Shown: piece after piece, positions 45,156 to 54,211 of the stretch
Layout of the letters: every line of letters starts with the position of its first letter
How positions within the stretch are numbered: position 1 is the stretch's first letter
Assembly: GCF_003363755.1 (NCBI RefSeq)
Contig: NZ_CP031396.1
Span: forward strand, 1 to 64,000
Direction: 5' to 3'
Source of the DNA: Pseudomonas protegens
GTDB taxonomy: Bacteria > Pseudomonadota > Gammaproteobacteria > Pseudomonadales > Pseudomonadaceae
Length of the DNA stretch: 64,000 bases
Notes under the pieces: generated by a model
Told to the model about the DNA's origin: nothing
The model's input: the letters and a program-made list of their open reading frames with translations, nothing else
Databases searched by the model: none
Translations under genes and position numbers: made by a program

Positions 45156-46346
45156 CTAGTACAGGGTCGCTGGTCCGTCTTGGGCCAGTAGCTGTTGAAA
45201 CTGTTGCGAGGACACCGCGTGGGAAATCAGGAAGCCCTGTACCTGGGTGCAGTCGATTTTGCGCAGCAGGGCCAGTTCCTGTGCGCTCTCCACGCCCTCG
45301 GCGACCACTGTCAGGCCCAGTTGGCGGCCCAGCGCAATGATGCTGGTCAGGGCCTGGGCGATTTCCTCGTTGTTGTGGCAGCCCTGGACCAGGGCCCGAT
45401 CGATCTTCAGCTCGGTAAAGGGCGTCGACACCAGATTCATGTAGGAGCTGTAGCCCTTGCCGAAATCGTCCTGGGACAGGCCGAAACCCTTGATGCGCAG
45501 GCGGCAGGCACCGGCGTAGAAGTTGCTGATGTGTTCCGGAGTGGAGCACTCCATCAGCTCGAAGCAGATCTTGCCGGGTATGCCCTGGCGCTGGATCACG
45601 AAGTCATGCAGTCGATCGGCCAGGTCGGCGCTGTTGAGCAGGTGGGTTGGCAGATTGATCGACACCGGAATGTCATAGCCGTCTTCCCGCCAGCGCACCT
45701 GAGCTTCCAGAGCCTGTTCGAGGATCAGCCACAACAGCTCCTCTTCGAGTCCCGCCTCGGTGAGTTCCGGTAGAAAGTCGCAGGGCAACAGCATGCCGTG
45801 TTGCGGGTGCATCCAGCGCACCAGCGCTTCGGCGGCGACGATGCGGCCGTTGTTCAGAGCTTTCTTGGGCTGGAACCAGGCTTGAATCTGCGAGTTGCGC
45901 AGGGCGTGTTGCAGGGTCTCGGTACTGCACTCGACCCAGATCGCTGGCGGCGGCTCGCTGCTGATCAGCTCCGGTAGCTGCGCGGTGAGGTTGCGCAGTG
46001 CCGCCAGGCTCACGGGTTTGGAAATCAAGCCTATGACCCGCAGGCCCAGGTTTCGAGCCACCAGGCTGGCGCCCATCAACATGCGCCGGGAAGAGGCACT
46101 CATGATTGCCAGGGCCGGGCGTACGCGGTGCTTGGCCAGACCCTGGATGAACTGCACACCGTCCATGCCAGGCATCAGCAGATCTGTCAGTACCAGATCG
46201 AAATGCCGTTGCTTGAGACGCTCGAGAGCCTCGGAACCGTTGCTCGCGACCTCCAGCTGGTAAGGCCCCAGCTCGTTGAACAAGTGTTGCAGGTACATGT
46301 ACTGAAACGGCTGATCTTCGACGATCAAAATGCTACAGGACTTCAT
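45156..46346 (-). CDS. REC-EAL cyclic-di-GMP phosphodiesterase (RocR-like)
   Basis: A 396-residue response regulator: a receiver with aspartate in LVLTDLLMPGMDG, then an EAL domain. The residues expected for catalysis are present: AEALVRW, the asparagine in SINLP, CFELMECS, DDFG, ELKIDR, VAEGVE and QGF. It is therefore predicted to hydrolyse c-di-GMP. One oddity is lysine in place of the usual threonine or alanine in DDFGKGYSS (loop 6). ATG 46346 is preferred to ATG 46361 because AAGAG precedes it. The start overlaps the end of the upstream kinase gene, indicating coupling. P. aeruginosa RocR has the same architecture and neighbours. Confidence 0.9.
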   Translation of the reverse strand: MKSCSILIVEDQPFQYMYLQHLFNELGPYQLEVASNGSEALERLKQRHFDLVLTDLLMPGMDGVQFIQGLAKHRVRPALAIMSASSRRMLMGASLVARNLGLRVIGLISKPVSLAALRNLTAQLPELISSEPPPAIWVECSTETLQHALRNSQIQAWFQPKKALNNGRIVAAEALVRWMHPQHGMLLPCDFLPELTEAGLEEELLWLILEQALEAQVRWREDGYDIPVSINLPTHLLNSADLADRLHDFVIQRQGIPGKICFELMECSTPEHISNFYAGACRLRIKGFGLSQDDFGKGYSSYMNLVSTPFTELKIDRALVQGCHNNEEIAQALTSIIALGRQLGLTVVAEGVESAQELALLRKIDCTQVQGFLISHAVSSQQFQQLLAQDGPATLY

Positions 46347-49191
46347 GAGGGGCTCTTTCATAGGGCGCCAGATAGTTGAACAACGCTCTTAGTGCAAAGG
46401 GCTTGACCAGGCAGTGGTTCATCCCGGCTGCAAGACAGAGCTCTTCTTCTCCGCGCATTGCATTGGCCGTCGCCCCGATGATCGGGATCGAACAGCCTTG
46501 ACGTCGAAGCTCCTTGGCCAGTTCATAGCCGTTGAGCTTCGGCATGTTCACATCAGTCAACACCACGTCGAAGTGCCCGTTTCTCCAGATGGACAAGGCA
46601 TCTTCTCCGTTCGAGGCCAGTTCCACGCTGCAGCCCAGTTCCTCCAACTGGTCCTTGAGGATCAACTGGTTGATCACGTTGTCTTCGGCCACCAGCACAT
46701 GCAGGCTGAGTTTTTTCAGTTCGCGGCTGTCGGTATGTTCCTCGCTCTGGGCCACCCAGACGCCCTGTGCCTGGCTCACCGCCTGGTGGATCGCCCGCAG
46801 GTTGTTGGTGTTCACCTGCCAGCTGCCGCCACGGATCCGCGGTTCGTTGTGGCCGTCACCACTGGCGAGCACCAGAGGGCCCTGCCAATCGGGCTCCAGG
46901 CGATGTTCGACGATCCCCGGGTGCAGCTCGATCAGCACGTTGCCGCGGCTGCGATCCGACTGAGTGGGCAGGCTGAACTGGGCCCGGGCGCCCCAGCGAC
47001 GTAACCACCCGGCCACGGATTCCGCCAGCTCGCGGACCGGGGACACCACATAGATCATCTCCGGCAAAAGCGGGCTGATCAGCGGGGTGTGGGACACCAT
47101 GGGGCAGGCTTCCAGGGGCAGGGTGAGGGTAAAGCTGCTGCCCAGTCCGAGTTCGCTGACCATGCGGATGTTGCCGTTCATCAACTGTGTCAGGCGCTGG
47201 CAGATCGGCAGGCCCAGGCCCGTGCCGGCAATGACATTGGTGTTGCCTTCGGTCTGGTAGAAGGGTTCGAAGATCAGCGCCTGGTCGTCCTGGGCGATGC
47301 CGCGGCCAGTGTCAGATACCTGCCAGAGGATGTTGCTGCGTTCGCCGTCACGACTGTCCACTCGGACTCGCAGGACGATACGTCCTGAGTCGGTAAACTT
47401 GACTGCGTTGTTCAGCAGGTTGCTGAGGATCTGGCGGATCCGTGTGACATCACCAAGAAGAATTTCCGGCAACTGCGGGTCCACGCAAGCATAGAACTGC
47501 AGTCCCTTGGCGTGGGCGGCAGCGGCATAGCCCTGGATGATCTCGTGCACCAGATCCAGGGAGGAGAACTCACTGAGCTCCAGGGCCAACTGCCCGGCCT
47601 CGATCTTGGACACATCCAGCACGTCGCAAATCAGTTGCAGCAGAGTACCGGAGGAGCCTTCGATGGCCCGCAGGTAATCCCTCTGCTGGTTGTCCAGGTG
47701 GGTTCGGGAGAGCAGCTCAAGGGTGCCGAGCACGCCGTACAGCGGTGTGCGGATCTCGTGGCTCATGGTGGCCAGGAACAGCGTCTTGGCTTCGTTGGCG
47801 GTATCGGCCAGGCGTTTGGCTTCTTCCAGGGCCGCTTCGATCTGCTTGCGTGCGCTGATATCGCTGAAGGCACAGAACAGCACGTCCTCGCCGTTATAGC
47901 GGGTCGGTGCCGAGCTGAGATAGAGATGGCGGCCATCGGCGGTTTCAAAGTAATCCGAACTATTGGGGCGGCTGGGATCGAAGGCCTGTTCGATCCAGCC
48001 GGCACAGAGTTGATCGCGCTCGGTGCCATTGCCCAGCCATTGCTGAGACAGGGTGTTCTCCAGCACCACCCGGCCATCGCTGCGGCGCAGCACGCACAGG
48101 GCTACCGGAGCGATCTGGATCACGTCGCGACTGAAAGCTTCGCTTTCGATCAAGGCCTGGATCCGGTCCAGCGCTGGAGCGATCAGGCGCACCTCGACCC
48201 AGTGGGTCAAGAAGCCGATCAGTGCCATGCCGAACAGGCTGATGAGCAAGGCTACAAACAATTGCGGCCAAAGACTCTTGAGCAGATTGTGCAGGTCGAA
48301 GGAGTACACCAGTTGCCAGTCCGATGACCCCAGTTGCTTGCGGATCACCAGATGGTCGGGCCACCAGCGGCCGCCGAGAAAGCCGAAGAAGCTGCCGCCC
48401 TTGACCTGCTGCACGTCCTCGCTCAGTTGTGCGCTGGGGGTGCTGCTGAAAATCAGCCCGCCCTGGGAATTGAACATCATGAAATCCCCGGCGCTCTGGT
48501 CACTGAGGGCCGCGGAGACACTCTTGCCGTCCATCTCCAGACCCAGCCAGCCAGAGTTGGCGTAGCGCTCGTCAAGGCGGGTGAAAATGTACAGCAGGGC
48601 AGTGCCCGAGGAGTGATCCATCAGCCACAACTCTTCACCCGGCGGGACTTCGGAGAACTTCAGCGTGGCCAATTTGGCCAGCAGCGATCCGGGCAGATAC
48701 GCCGATTCAGGCTGGGTACTGAACAGCCGTTGCACTTGGGATGGCTCGCCGCCGGAGACATACAGCAGGTTCAGCTGTTTGCTTTTGAGATAGTCGCGCA
48801 TGCGCTGGGTAAGCCAGATCGACCATTGGTTTCCCTGCGGCCCACCCAGATGCAAGTGGATTTCCTCCGCCGCGTCGGCACTGGGCTCGTAGGCCTCGTT
48901 CTGCCGGGATTTGTGTACGGCGGACAGGCTCAGGCTTTCCAGCAGGGCTTCACGGCTGGTGAAGAAAGTCTGGGCTTCGGCAATGGCGCTGCTCATGTAG
49001 CTGCGCCGTTGTGACAACTCGTTGCTGATACTTGAACGCAAGAAGTTGTAAACGGCACCCAGCAGGCCGATCAAAAAAATCAGCGCCACTACACGAAGCA
49101 GCCGACGGGCTGCTTCAGGACTGGAAAAAAGGGGATTGATCTGATGCAGGTAGCTTTTTAATCTCATCCGCCAACTGTAATTGTGGGGCAT
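46333..49191 (-). CDS. Hybrid sensor kinase with receiver, no Hpt (RocS-like)
   Basis: A 952-residue hybrid kinase. A membrane helix near 33-50 (VVALIFLIGLLGAVYNFL) and another near 315-335 (LFVALLISLFGMALIGFL) flank a periplasmic sensor region. A PAS-like segment follows, then the H-box (FLATMSHEIRTPLYGVLGTL), HATPase (GTGLGLPICQRLTQLMNG) and one receiver (VVLTDVNMPKLNGYELA). The protein ends right after the receiver, so an Hpt domain must come from elsewhere, most simply from the paralogous kinase two genes downstream. ATG 49191 is used; ATG 49167 is possible. It is the first gene of the run. Confidence 0.89.
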   Translation of the reverse strand: MPHNYSWRMRLKSYLHQINPLFSSPEAARRLLRVVALIFLIGLLGAVYNFLRSSISNELSQRRSYMSSAIAEAQTFFTSREALLESLSLSAVHKSRQNEAYEPSADAAEEIHLHLGGPQGNQWSIWLTQRMRDYLKSKQLNLLYVSGGEPSQVQRLFSTQPESAYLPGSLLAKLATLKFSEVPPGEELWLMDHSSGTALLYIFTRLDERYANSGWLGLEMDGKSVSAALSDQSAGDFMMFNSQGGLIFSSTPSAQLSEDVQQVKGGSFFGFLGGRWWPDHLVIRKQLGSSDWQLVYSFDLHNLLKSLWPQLFVALLISLFGMALIGFLTHWVEVRLIAPALDRIQALIESEAFSRDVIQIAPVALCVLRRSDGRVVLENTLSQQWLGNGTERDQLCAGWIEQAFDPSRPNSSDYFETADGRHLYLSSAPTRYNGEDVLFCAFSDISARKQIEAALEEAKRLADTANEAKTLFLATMSHEIRTPLYGVLGTLELLSRTHLDNQQRDYLRAIEGSSGTLLQLICDVLDVSKIEAGQLALELSEFSSLDLVHEIIQGYAAAAHAKGLQFYACVDPQLPEILLGDVTRIRQILSNLLNNAVKFTDSGRIVLRVRVDSRDGERSNILWQVSDTGRGIAQDDQALIFEPFYQTEGNTNVIAGTGLGLPICQRLTQLMNGNIRMVSELGLGSSFTLTLPLEACPMVSHTPLISPLLPEMIYVVSPVRELAESVAGWLRRWGARAQFSLPTQSDRSRGNVLIELHPGIVEHRLEPDWQGPLVLASGDGHNEPRIRGGSWQVNTNNLRAIHQAVSQAQGVWVAQSEEHTDSRELKKLSLHVLVAEDNVINQLILKDQLEELGCSVELASNGEDALSIWRNGHFDVVLTDVNMPKLNGYELAKELRRQGCSIPIIGATANAMRGEEELCLAAGMNHCLVKPFALRALFNYLAPYERAPHEVL

Positions 49192-49371
49192 GCCAACCAG
49201 GGATCAGACAATTCTTAAATAGCTGGGTGCAAAGTAGCTTTGTGGTGTTTATGTTTATCTGGAACTTAGTTGTTCGTCTGAAACAGCAACTTTCCTCTCA
49301 GCCATTTTCTTGCAACTAGTCTTTTGTAAATTTTCCTGAAATCGAGAGTTTCTTATTCCGTTACAGCGGTT
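49192..49371 (-). promoter_or_regulatory. AT-rich promoter region of the Roc-like locus
   Basis: A 180-base AT-rich gap separates the first kinase gene from the aldo/keto reductase stop. It has runs such as TTTTGTAAATTTTCC near 49322 and no coding sequence. It is the only intergenic space large enough to hold the main promoter for the - strand signalling genes. Individual promoter boxes could not be fixed by eye. Confidence 0.4.
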
Positions 49372-50193
49372 TCAGACCATCTCCAGGTGCTGTTTACGCC
49401 GGGGCGGAGTAAACACTTGATCCAGGGCTTGCAGGTCCTCGGGTTCCAGTTGCAGTTCACCGGCCTGGGCGTTGAGCCGCAGGTGCGCCGGGCGCACTGC
49501 CTTGGGAATCACCAGCACCTGGTCCTGGCGCAGCAACCAGGCCAGGGCCACCTGGGCTGAGGTAACCCCGTGGTTCCGGGCAATCTGCTGCAATACCGGT
49601 TCGGCCAGCAAGGCGCCACCCTGGCCGATCGGGCAATAGGCCATAAGCGGCATCCGTCGCTGTTGGCAGGCGGGCAACAGGTCGAACTCGATACCCCGCG
49701 ACTCCAGGTTGTACAGCACTTGATTGGTGGCGCAGGCCGGTGCATCCAGTTCCTCCAGGTCAGCCACGTCGAAGTTGGAGACCCCCCAGCGGCGAATCTT
49801 GCCCGCTTCGCGCAGCCGTTCGAAGGCCTCGACGGTTTCCGCCAGCGGATACTGTCCGCGCCAGTGCAGCAGATACAGGTCGATGACCTCGGTACCCAGG
49901 CGTTGCAGGCTGCGTTCGCAGGCCAAAGGCAGGCCCTTGCGACTGGCATTGTGGGGATACACCTTGCTCACCAGGAACACCTGATCGCGGCGCCCGGCAA
50001 TGGCCTGGCCGACCACCTCCTCGGCGCCGCCTTCGCCGTACATCTCCGCGGTGTCGATCAGGGTCATGCCCAGCTCGATTCCACTGCGCAGCGCGGCGAT
50101 TTCCTGATCGCGCTGCCGGCGATCCTCACCCATGCGCCAAGTGCCCTGGCCAATGACCGGAACCTGAGTGTCCGCGAGCTCGAGCGTGCGCAT
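49372..50193 (-). CDS. Aldo/keto reductase
   Basis: A 273-residue (alpha/beta)8 aldo/keto reductase. The catalytic tetrad is recognisable: D and Y in LIDTAEMYGEG, K in LVSKVYP, and H in LYLLHWRG. The NADPH-binding end has VIPKAVRPAHLRLN. ATG 50193 has AGGAGG five bases upstream; the open frame runs 35 codons further without a site. It is divergent from the molbindin-oxygenase operon across a very AT-rich region and may share its control. Substrate unknown. Confidence 0.88.
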   Translation of the reverse strand: MRTLELADTQVPVIGQGTWRMGEDRRQRDQEIAALRSGIELGMTLIDTAEMYGEGGAEEVVGQAIAGRRDQVFLVSKVYPHNASRKGLPLACERSLQRLGTEVIDLYLLHWRGQYPLAETVEAFERLREAGKIRRWGVSNFDVADLEELDAPACATNQVLYNLESRGIEFDLLPACQQRRMPLMAYCPIGQGGALLAEPVLQQIARNHGVTSAQVALAWLLRQDQVLVIPKAVRPAHLRLNAQAGELQLEPEDLQALDQVFTPPRRKQHLEMV

Positions 50194-50417
50194 GCTGCCT
50201 CCTGGGATCTGTAGCGAGTCGGATGGGGAGGGCACAGGGAAACAAAGCCTTGGGCGGTGGTCAAGGCCCGCCAAGCCCAGGGCGAGGGCGGAAATCATAT
50301 ATTCCTAAAAAGAATAAAATTCTAATTATTTATTCCTTTGAAGGCTTTGGCTAAAGGTGCATGTTTGTCACCAGCCGCTCAATTCCAGAGTCCGGTGCCA
50401 GCAGAGGAATTTTCAGC
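50194..50417. promoter_or_regulatory. AT-rich divergent promoter region
   Basis: Between the reductase and the molbindin gene, 50297-50340 is almost pure A/T with repeated ATTCC and GAAT blocks, including a palindrome AGAAT AAA ATTCT at 50311-50323. A similar GGAATTCTTATAA block occurs near 55174, ahead of the second transporter set. This pattern suggests a shared regulator of the sulfur genes, possibly CysB or a sigma-54 partner; that is inference. Confidence 0.45.
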
Positions 50418-50633
50418 ATGACCATTCAAGCGATCAACGTACGCAACCAGTTCAAAGGCGTGATCAAGGAGATCCACGAGGGCCAGGTGGTTTCGGAAAT
50501 CGACGTGCAGACCGCTTCGGGCATTGTCACCTCGGTGATCACCACCCGCTCGGTGCGCGACCTGGAACTGAAGATCGGCAGTGAAGTGATCGCCTTCGTG
50601 AAGTCCACTGAAGTGTCCATCGCCAAGCTCTGA
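50418..50633 (+). CDS. Molbindin (single TOBE domain, molybdate-binding)
   Basis: A 71-residue protein made of a single TOBE/Mop domain (VRNQFKGVIKEIHEGQVVSE, then IVTSVITTRSVRDLELKIGS and the ending VIAFVKSTEVSIAKL). Such molbindins bind molybdate or other oxyanions in oligomers in the cytoplasm. ATG 50418 has AGAGGA about nine bases upstream. In Pseudomonas these small genes often sit near sulfur-acquisition genes, as here, ahead of an oxygenase and a MetQNI-like transporter. Its job in that setting is not clear. Confidence 0.85.
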   Translation: MTIQAINVRNQFKGVIKEIHEGQVVSEIDVQTASGIVTSVITTRSVRDLELKIGSEVIAFVKSTEVSIAKL

Positions 50634-50675
50634 GACACGCACCTCGGACGTCATCAATTCACAGGGTAGTGAAAC

Positions 50676-51713
50676 ATGCCGCACTCGCTGGATATCACCG
50701 CGTTACCCGTGCTCGACCTGAGCCAGTTGGAGGGGCGCCCGGAGCAGCGCCAGGCCTTTCTCCAGAGCCTGCGCCAGGCGGCGCGGGATGTCGGGTTCTT
50801 CTACCTCACCGGGCATGGCATCGACAGTGACCTGCTGCGTCGGGTGCAGGATCAGGCCCGGGCCTTCTTTGCCTTGCCCGACGCCGACAAGGCGGCGGTG
50901 GGCATGATCCACTCGCCGCATTTTCGCGGCTACAACCGCGCGGCCTCGGAGATCACCCGAGGCCAGCCGGACCTGCGCGAGCAGTTCGACCTGGGTGCCG
51001 AACGCCAGGCCTTGCCGCTGGACCCGCAAAGTCCACCCTGGGCCCGCCTGCAAGGTCCCAATCAGTGGCCGGCACAGTTGCCGCACTTCAAGCCCCTGTT
51101 GTTGGAGTGGCAGCAGGCAATGACCGGCATGTCGCTGCGCCTGCTGCGAGGTTTTGCCCAGGCCCTGTCATTGCCGGAGCATGCTTTCGATCCCTTGTAC
51201 GGCGAGCGGCCCAATGAACATATCAAGCTGATCCGCTATCCCGGCCACGCCCCGGGACAAAGCAACCAGGGCGTAGGCGCCCACAAGGATTCCGGATTCC
51301 TCAGCTTTTTGCTGCAGGACCAGCAGGCCGGTCTGCAGGTGGAAGTGCAAGAGGGCCGCTGGATCGACGCACTCCCCAGGGACAACACCCTGGTGGTAAA
51401 TATCGGCGAGCTACTGGAACTGGCCACCCACGGCTACCTGCGGGCCACGGTGCACCGGGTGCTCTCGCCACCGGCGGACCGCGATCGCTTGTCGATTGCC
51501 TTTTTCCTCGGCGCCCAACTGGACGCCCGCGTGCCGCTGTACCCCTTGCCTGCAGCCCTGTTGCAGGAAGCCCGGGGCCCGGCCAGCGATCCGGACAATC
51601 CATTGTTTCGTGAAGTGGGCTGGAACTACCTCAAGGGCCGCCTGCGTTCCCACCCCGATGTCGCCCAGCGCTTCTACCCCGATGCCCTGGTCCCCAAGGC
51701 CCTGAGTGCCTGA
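50676..51713 (+). CDS. Isopenicillin-N-synthase-like Fe(II) dioxygenase
   Basis: A 345-residue member of the IPNS-like non-haem iron oxygenases, most of which use 2-oxoglutarate. The N-terminal DIOX_N part has VGFFYLTGHGI near 39-49. The iron ligands are H203 and D205 (GAHKDSG) and H260 (TVHRVLSPP), with R271 (RLSIAFF) for the 2-oxoglutarate carboxylate. It follows the molbindin by 42 bases and precedes metQNI-like genes. This suggests it modifies or releases a sulfur compound, but the substrate is not known. Confidence 0.87.
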   Translation: MPHSLDITALPVLDLSQLEGRPEQRQAFLQSLRQAARDVGFFYLTGHGIDSDLLRRVQDQARAFFALPDADKAAVGMIHSPHFRGYNRAASEITRGQPDLREQFDLGAERQALPLDPQSPPWARLQGPNQWPAQLPHFKPLLLEWQQAMTGMSLRLLRGFAQALSLPEHAFDPLYGERPNEHIKLIRYPGHAPGQSNQGVGAHKDSGFLSFLLQDQQAGLQVEVQEGRWIDALPRDNTLVVNIGELLELATHGYLRATVHRVLSPPADRDRLSIAFFLGAQLDARVPLYPLPAALLQEARGPASDPDNPLFREVGWNYLKGRLRSHPDVAQRFYPDALVPKALSA

Positions 51714-51742
51714 CCCCGATTCGCCGACCCAAGGACATAACC

Positions 51743-52552
51743 ATGTTGAACAAGAACCTGTTTGCCCTGGCGCTGCTGGCCAGCCTGGGTCACCTCCTGC
51801 CGGCGGTTGCCGCACAGCCGTTGCGGGTCGCGGCAGACCCGGTACCCCACGCGCAGATCCTCGCTTATGTGCAGAAGCTCGACCCGCAACTGGCATTGCA
51901 GATCATCGAGATTCCCAACGGCGTGAACTCCAATGAGTTGTTGGCCCACGGCGATGTGGACGCCAACTACTTCCAGCACCTGCCTTATCTCAAGTCCCAG
52001 GAACAGGCCCTGGGCCAGCCGTTCGCGGTGGCCGCCAGCGTGCACATCGAACCCCTGGGCATCTACTCCCAGCGGCACAAGAGCTTCGATCAGGTACCAC
52101 AGGGCGGCACAGTGGCGGTGCCCAACAATGTCACCAACCTGAGCCGCGCCCTGTACCTGTTGCAGAGTTACCAGCTGATCCGCCTCAAGCCCGGCTTCAG
52201 CGATCCGGCCCGTGACCAGGCCACCCCCAAGGACATCGCCGACAACCCCAGGCAGTTGAAGATTCTGGAAATCGAATCACCGCAGATTCCCCGGGCCCTG
52301 GAAGATGTCGACCTAGCGGTGATCAACGGCAACTACGCCCTGGAAGCGGGCCTGGTGCCAGCCAAGGATGCCCTGGGGCTGGAGCAGGCCGAACACAACC
52401 CCTACGCCAATATCCTGGTGACCACCCCCCAACTGCAGGACGACCCCCGCATTCGGCAGTTGGCCAAGGACCTGGGTTCTCCTGAAGTGGCCAAGTACAT
52501 CACCGAGTCCTACAAGGGCTCGGTGATCCCGGTCGCGGGCCGCCAGCCATGA
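51743..52552 (+). CDS. MetQ/NlpA-family substrate-binding protein
   Basis: A 269-residue periplasmic binding protein with a signal peptide ending near residue 24 ([19 protein letters not shown]). There is no lipobox cysteine, so it is soluble rather than a lipoprotein. The NlpA fold is recognisable from [22 protein letters not shown], and [16 protein letters not shown]. It overlaps the ATPase gene by four bases (ATGA) and delivers methionine or a related organosulfur compound to the MetNI-like permease. Confidence 0.87.
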   Translation: MLNKNLFALALLASLGHLLPAVAAQPLRVAADPVPHAQILAYVQKLDPQLALQIIEIPNGVNSNELLAHGDVDANYFQHLPYLKSQEQALGQPFAVAASVHIEPLGIYSQRHKSFDQVPQGGTVAVPNNVTNLSRALYLLQSYQLIRLKPGFSDPARDQATPKDIADNPRQLKILEIESPQIPRALEDVDLAVINGNYALEAGLVPAKDALGLEQAEHNPYANILVTTPQLQDDPRIRQLAKDLGSPEVAKYITESYKGSVIPVAGRQP

Positions 52553-53526
52553 TCCAGGTGGAGCAGGTCAGCAAGGTCTATGGCGAAGGCCAGCCGCCGG
52601 CCCTGGATCGGGTGTCACTGACGGTTCCCGACGGCGCGGTCTACGGCATTCTCGGCCGCAGCGGTGCCGGCAAGTCGACCCTGCTGCGTTGCCTGAACCT
52701 GCTGGAGCGCCCCAGCAGCGGGCGCATCCTGATCGATGGCCAGGACCTCGGCACGCTATCCGAAGGCCAGCTGCGCAGGCAGCGCCAGGGCATCGGCATG
52801 ATCTTCCAGGGCTTCAACCTGCTGCATTCACGCACGGTGCAGGACAACGTCGCCGTGCCCCTGGAAATCGCCGGCCTGGGCAAACCGCAGCGACAAGCCC
52901 GGGTCCTGGAACTGTTGGATCTGGTGGGGCTGAGTGATAAGGCCCAGGCCTTTCCTTCCCAACTGTCCGGTGGCCAGAAGCAGCGGGTAGGCATTGCCCG
53001 AGCCCTGGCCGCCGGTCCCCGTTATCTGCTCTCGGATGAAGCCACCAGCGCCCTGGACCCGGAAACCACCGCCTCGATCCTGCAACTGCTGGCGCAAATC
53101 AACCGCGAGCTGGGGCTGACCATCGTGCTGATCACCCACGAATTGGAGGTGGTCAAATCCATCTGCAGCCATGCCGCTTCCCTGGCCCAGGGCCGGTTGC
53201 TGGAGTGCGGTGCGATTGCCCAATTGCTTGCGGACCCGCAATCGGCCCTGGGTCGCGCCTTGCTGCCGGGCTACAACCTGCCGTTCAACGGCAGCCAGCC
53301 CGAGGCCGAGCTGACATTTTTCGACAACCAGCGTGCCGCGCCGCTGCTTGCGCAACTGAGTCGCCAGCAGGGGCTGGAACTCAAGGTGCTGGCCGGCGGG
53401 GTCGAGTCGGTGGGCGGCCGGCGGGTAGGGCGCCTGCGCATCGCTGCCGCCGGTGCCGACCACGGAAAATTCCAGCAACTGCTGACGGCCCTGGCCCAGC
53501 GAGGCATCCGGAGTGAACGCCTGTGA
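52549..53526 (+). CDS. MetN-like ABC ATPase with NIL domain
   Basis: A 325-residue ATPase of the methionine-uptake type. Walker A is GRSGAGKST, the signature LSGGQKQR, and Walker B is [11 protein letters not shown]. After the ATPase core a C-terminal NIL domain (about residues 250-325) gives substrate-dependent inhibition in E. coli MetN. The gene overlaps metQ-like and metI-like genes by four bases on each side, so this is a tightly coupled operon. Confidence 0.9.
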   Translation: MIQVEQVSKVYGEGQPPALDRVSLTVPDGAVYGILGRSGAGKSTLLRCLNLLERPSSGRILIDGQDLGTLSEGQLRRQRQGIGMIFQGFNLLHSRTVQDNVAVPLEIAGLGKPQRQARVLELLDLVGLSDKAQAFPSQLSGGQKQRVGIARALAAGPRYLLSDEATSALDPETTASILQLLAQINRELGLTIVLITHELEVVKSICSHAASLAQGRLLECGAIAQLLADPQSALGRALLPGYNLPFNGSQPEAELTFFDNQRAAPLLAQLSRQQGLELKVLAGGVESVGGRRVGRLRIAAAGADHGKFQQLLTALAQRGIRSERL

Positions 53527-54194
53527 ACCGCACTATTGATTGGCAGGAACTGGCGCAACTGCTGATAAGCGCCACTGGCGAAACCCTGTACATGGTGCTC
53601 CTGGCCTCGCTGTTCACGGTGCTGATCGGCCTGCCTCTGGGCGTGCTGCTGTTCGTCAGCCGCAAGGGCGGCCTGCGCCCCATGCCGCGGATCAATCGCC
53701 TGCTGGGCACCCTGGTCAACCTGGGACGTTCCTTGCCCTTTGTGGTGCTACTGATCGCCTTGATTCCCCTGACCCGGCTGGTGGTAGGCACTACCCTGGG
53801 CAGCACCGCAGCGGTGGTGCCCATCACCATCGGTGCCTTTCCATTTTTTGCACGGATCGTCGAGAACGCCCTGGATGAGGTGGACAAGGGACGGATCGAA
53901 GCGATCCTGGCCATGGGTGGGCATATCGGCCATGTGATCTTCAAGGCGCTGCTGCCGGAGGCCTTGCCGGCACTGCTGGCGGGGCTGACCCTGACCCTGG
54001 TGATGCTGATCGGCTTCTCCTCCATGGCCGGGGTCATCGGCGGCGGAGGCCTGGGCGACCTGGCGATCCGCTACGGCTATCAGCGTTTCAACAACCAGAT
54101 CATGGTGGCCACGGTGCTGGTCCTGGTGTTGCTGGTGCAGGGAGTACAGAGCGCCGGCGACAGGCTGGTGCGCTCCCTGGCGCACCGCCGTTAA
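53523..54194 (+). CDS. MetI-like ABC permease
   Basis: A 223-residue inner-membrane permease with about five helices and the cytoplasmic EAA motif ([20 protein letters not shown]) that contacts the ATPase. It starts with ATG-equivalent GTG at 53523 within the stop of the ATPase gene (GTGA). It completes the MetQNI-like importer. The next gene, an AraC regulator, is convergent and only 17 bases away. Confidence 0.9.
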   Translation: MNRTIDWQELAQLLISATGETLYMVLLASLFTVLIGLPLGVLLFVSRKGGLRPMPRINRLLGTLVNLGRSLPFVVLLIALIPLTRLVVGTTLGSTAAVVPITIGAFPFFARIVENALDEVDKGRIEAILAMGGHIGHVIFKALLPEALPALLAGLTLTLVMLIGFSSMAGVIGGGGLGDLAIRYGYQRFNNQIMVATVLVLVLLVQGVQSAGDRLVRSLAHRR

Positions 54195-54211
54195 ACCCTG
54201 TGCGGTGCGAC

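Noticed and set aside
50297..50340. AT-rich stretch as an attachment site or origin
   Set aside because: There is no direct repeat pair, integrase or DnaA-box cluster; a promoter region between divergent genes explains it better.
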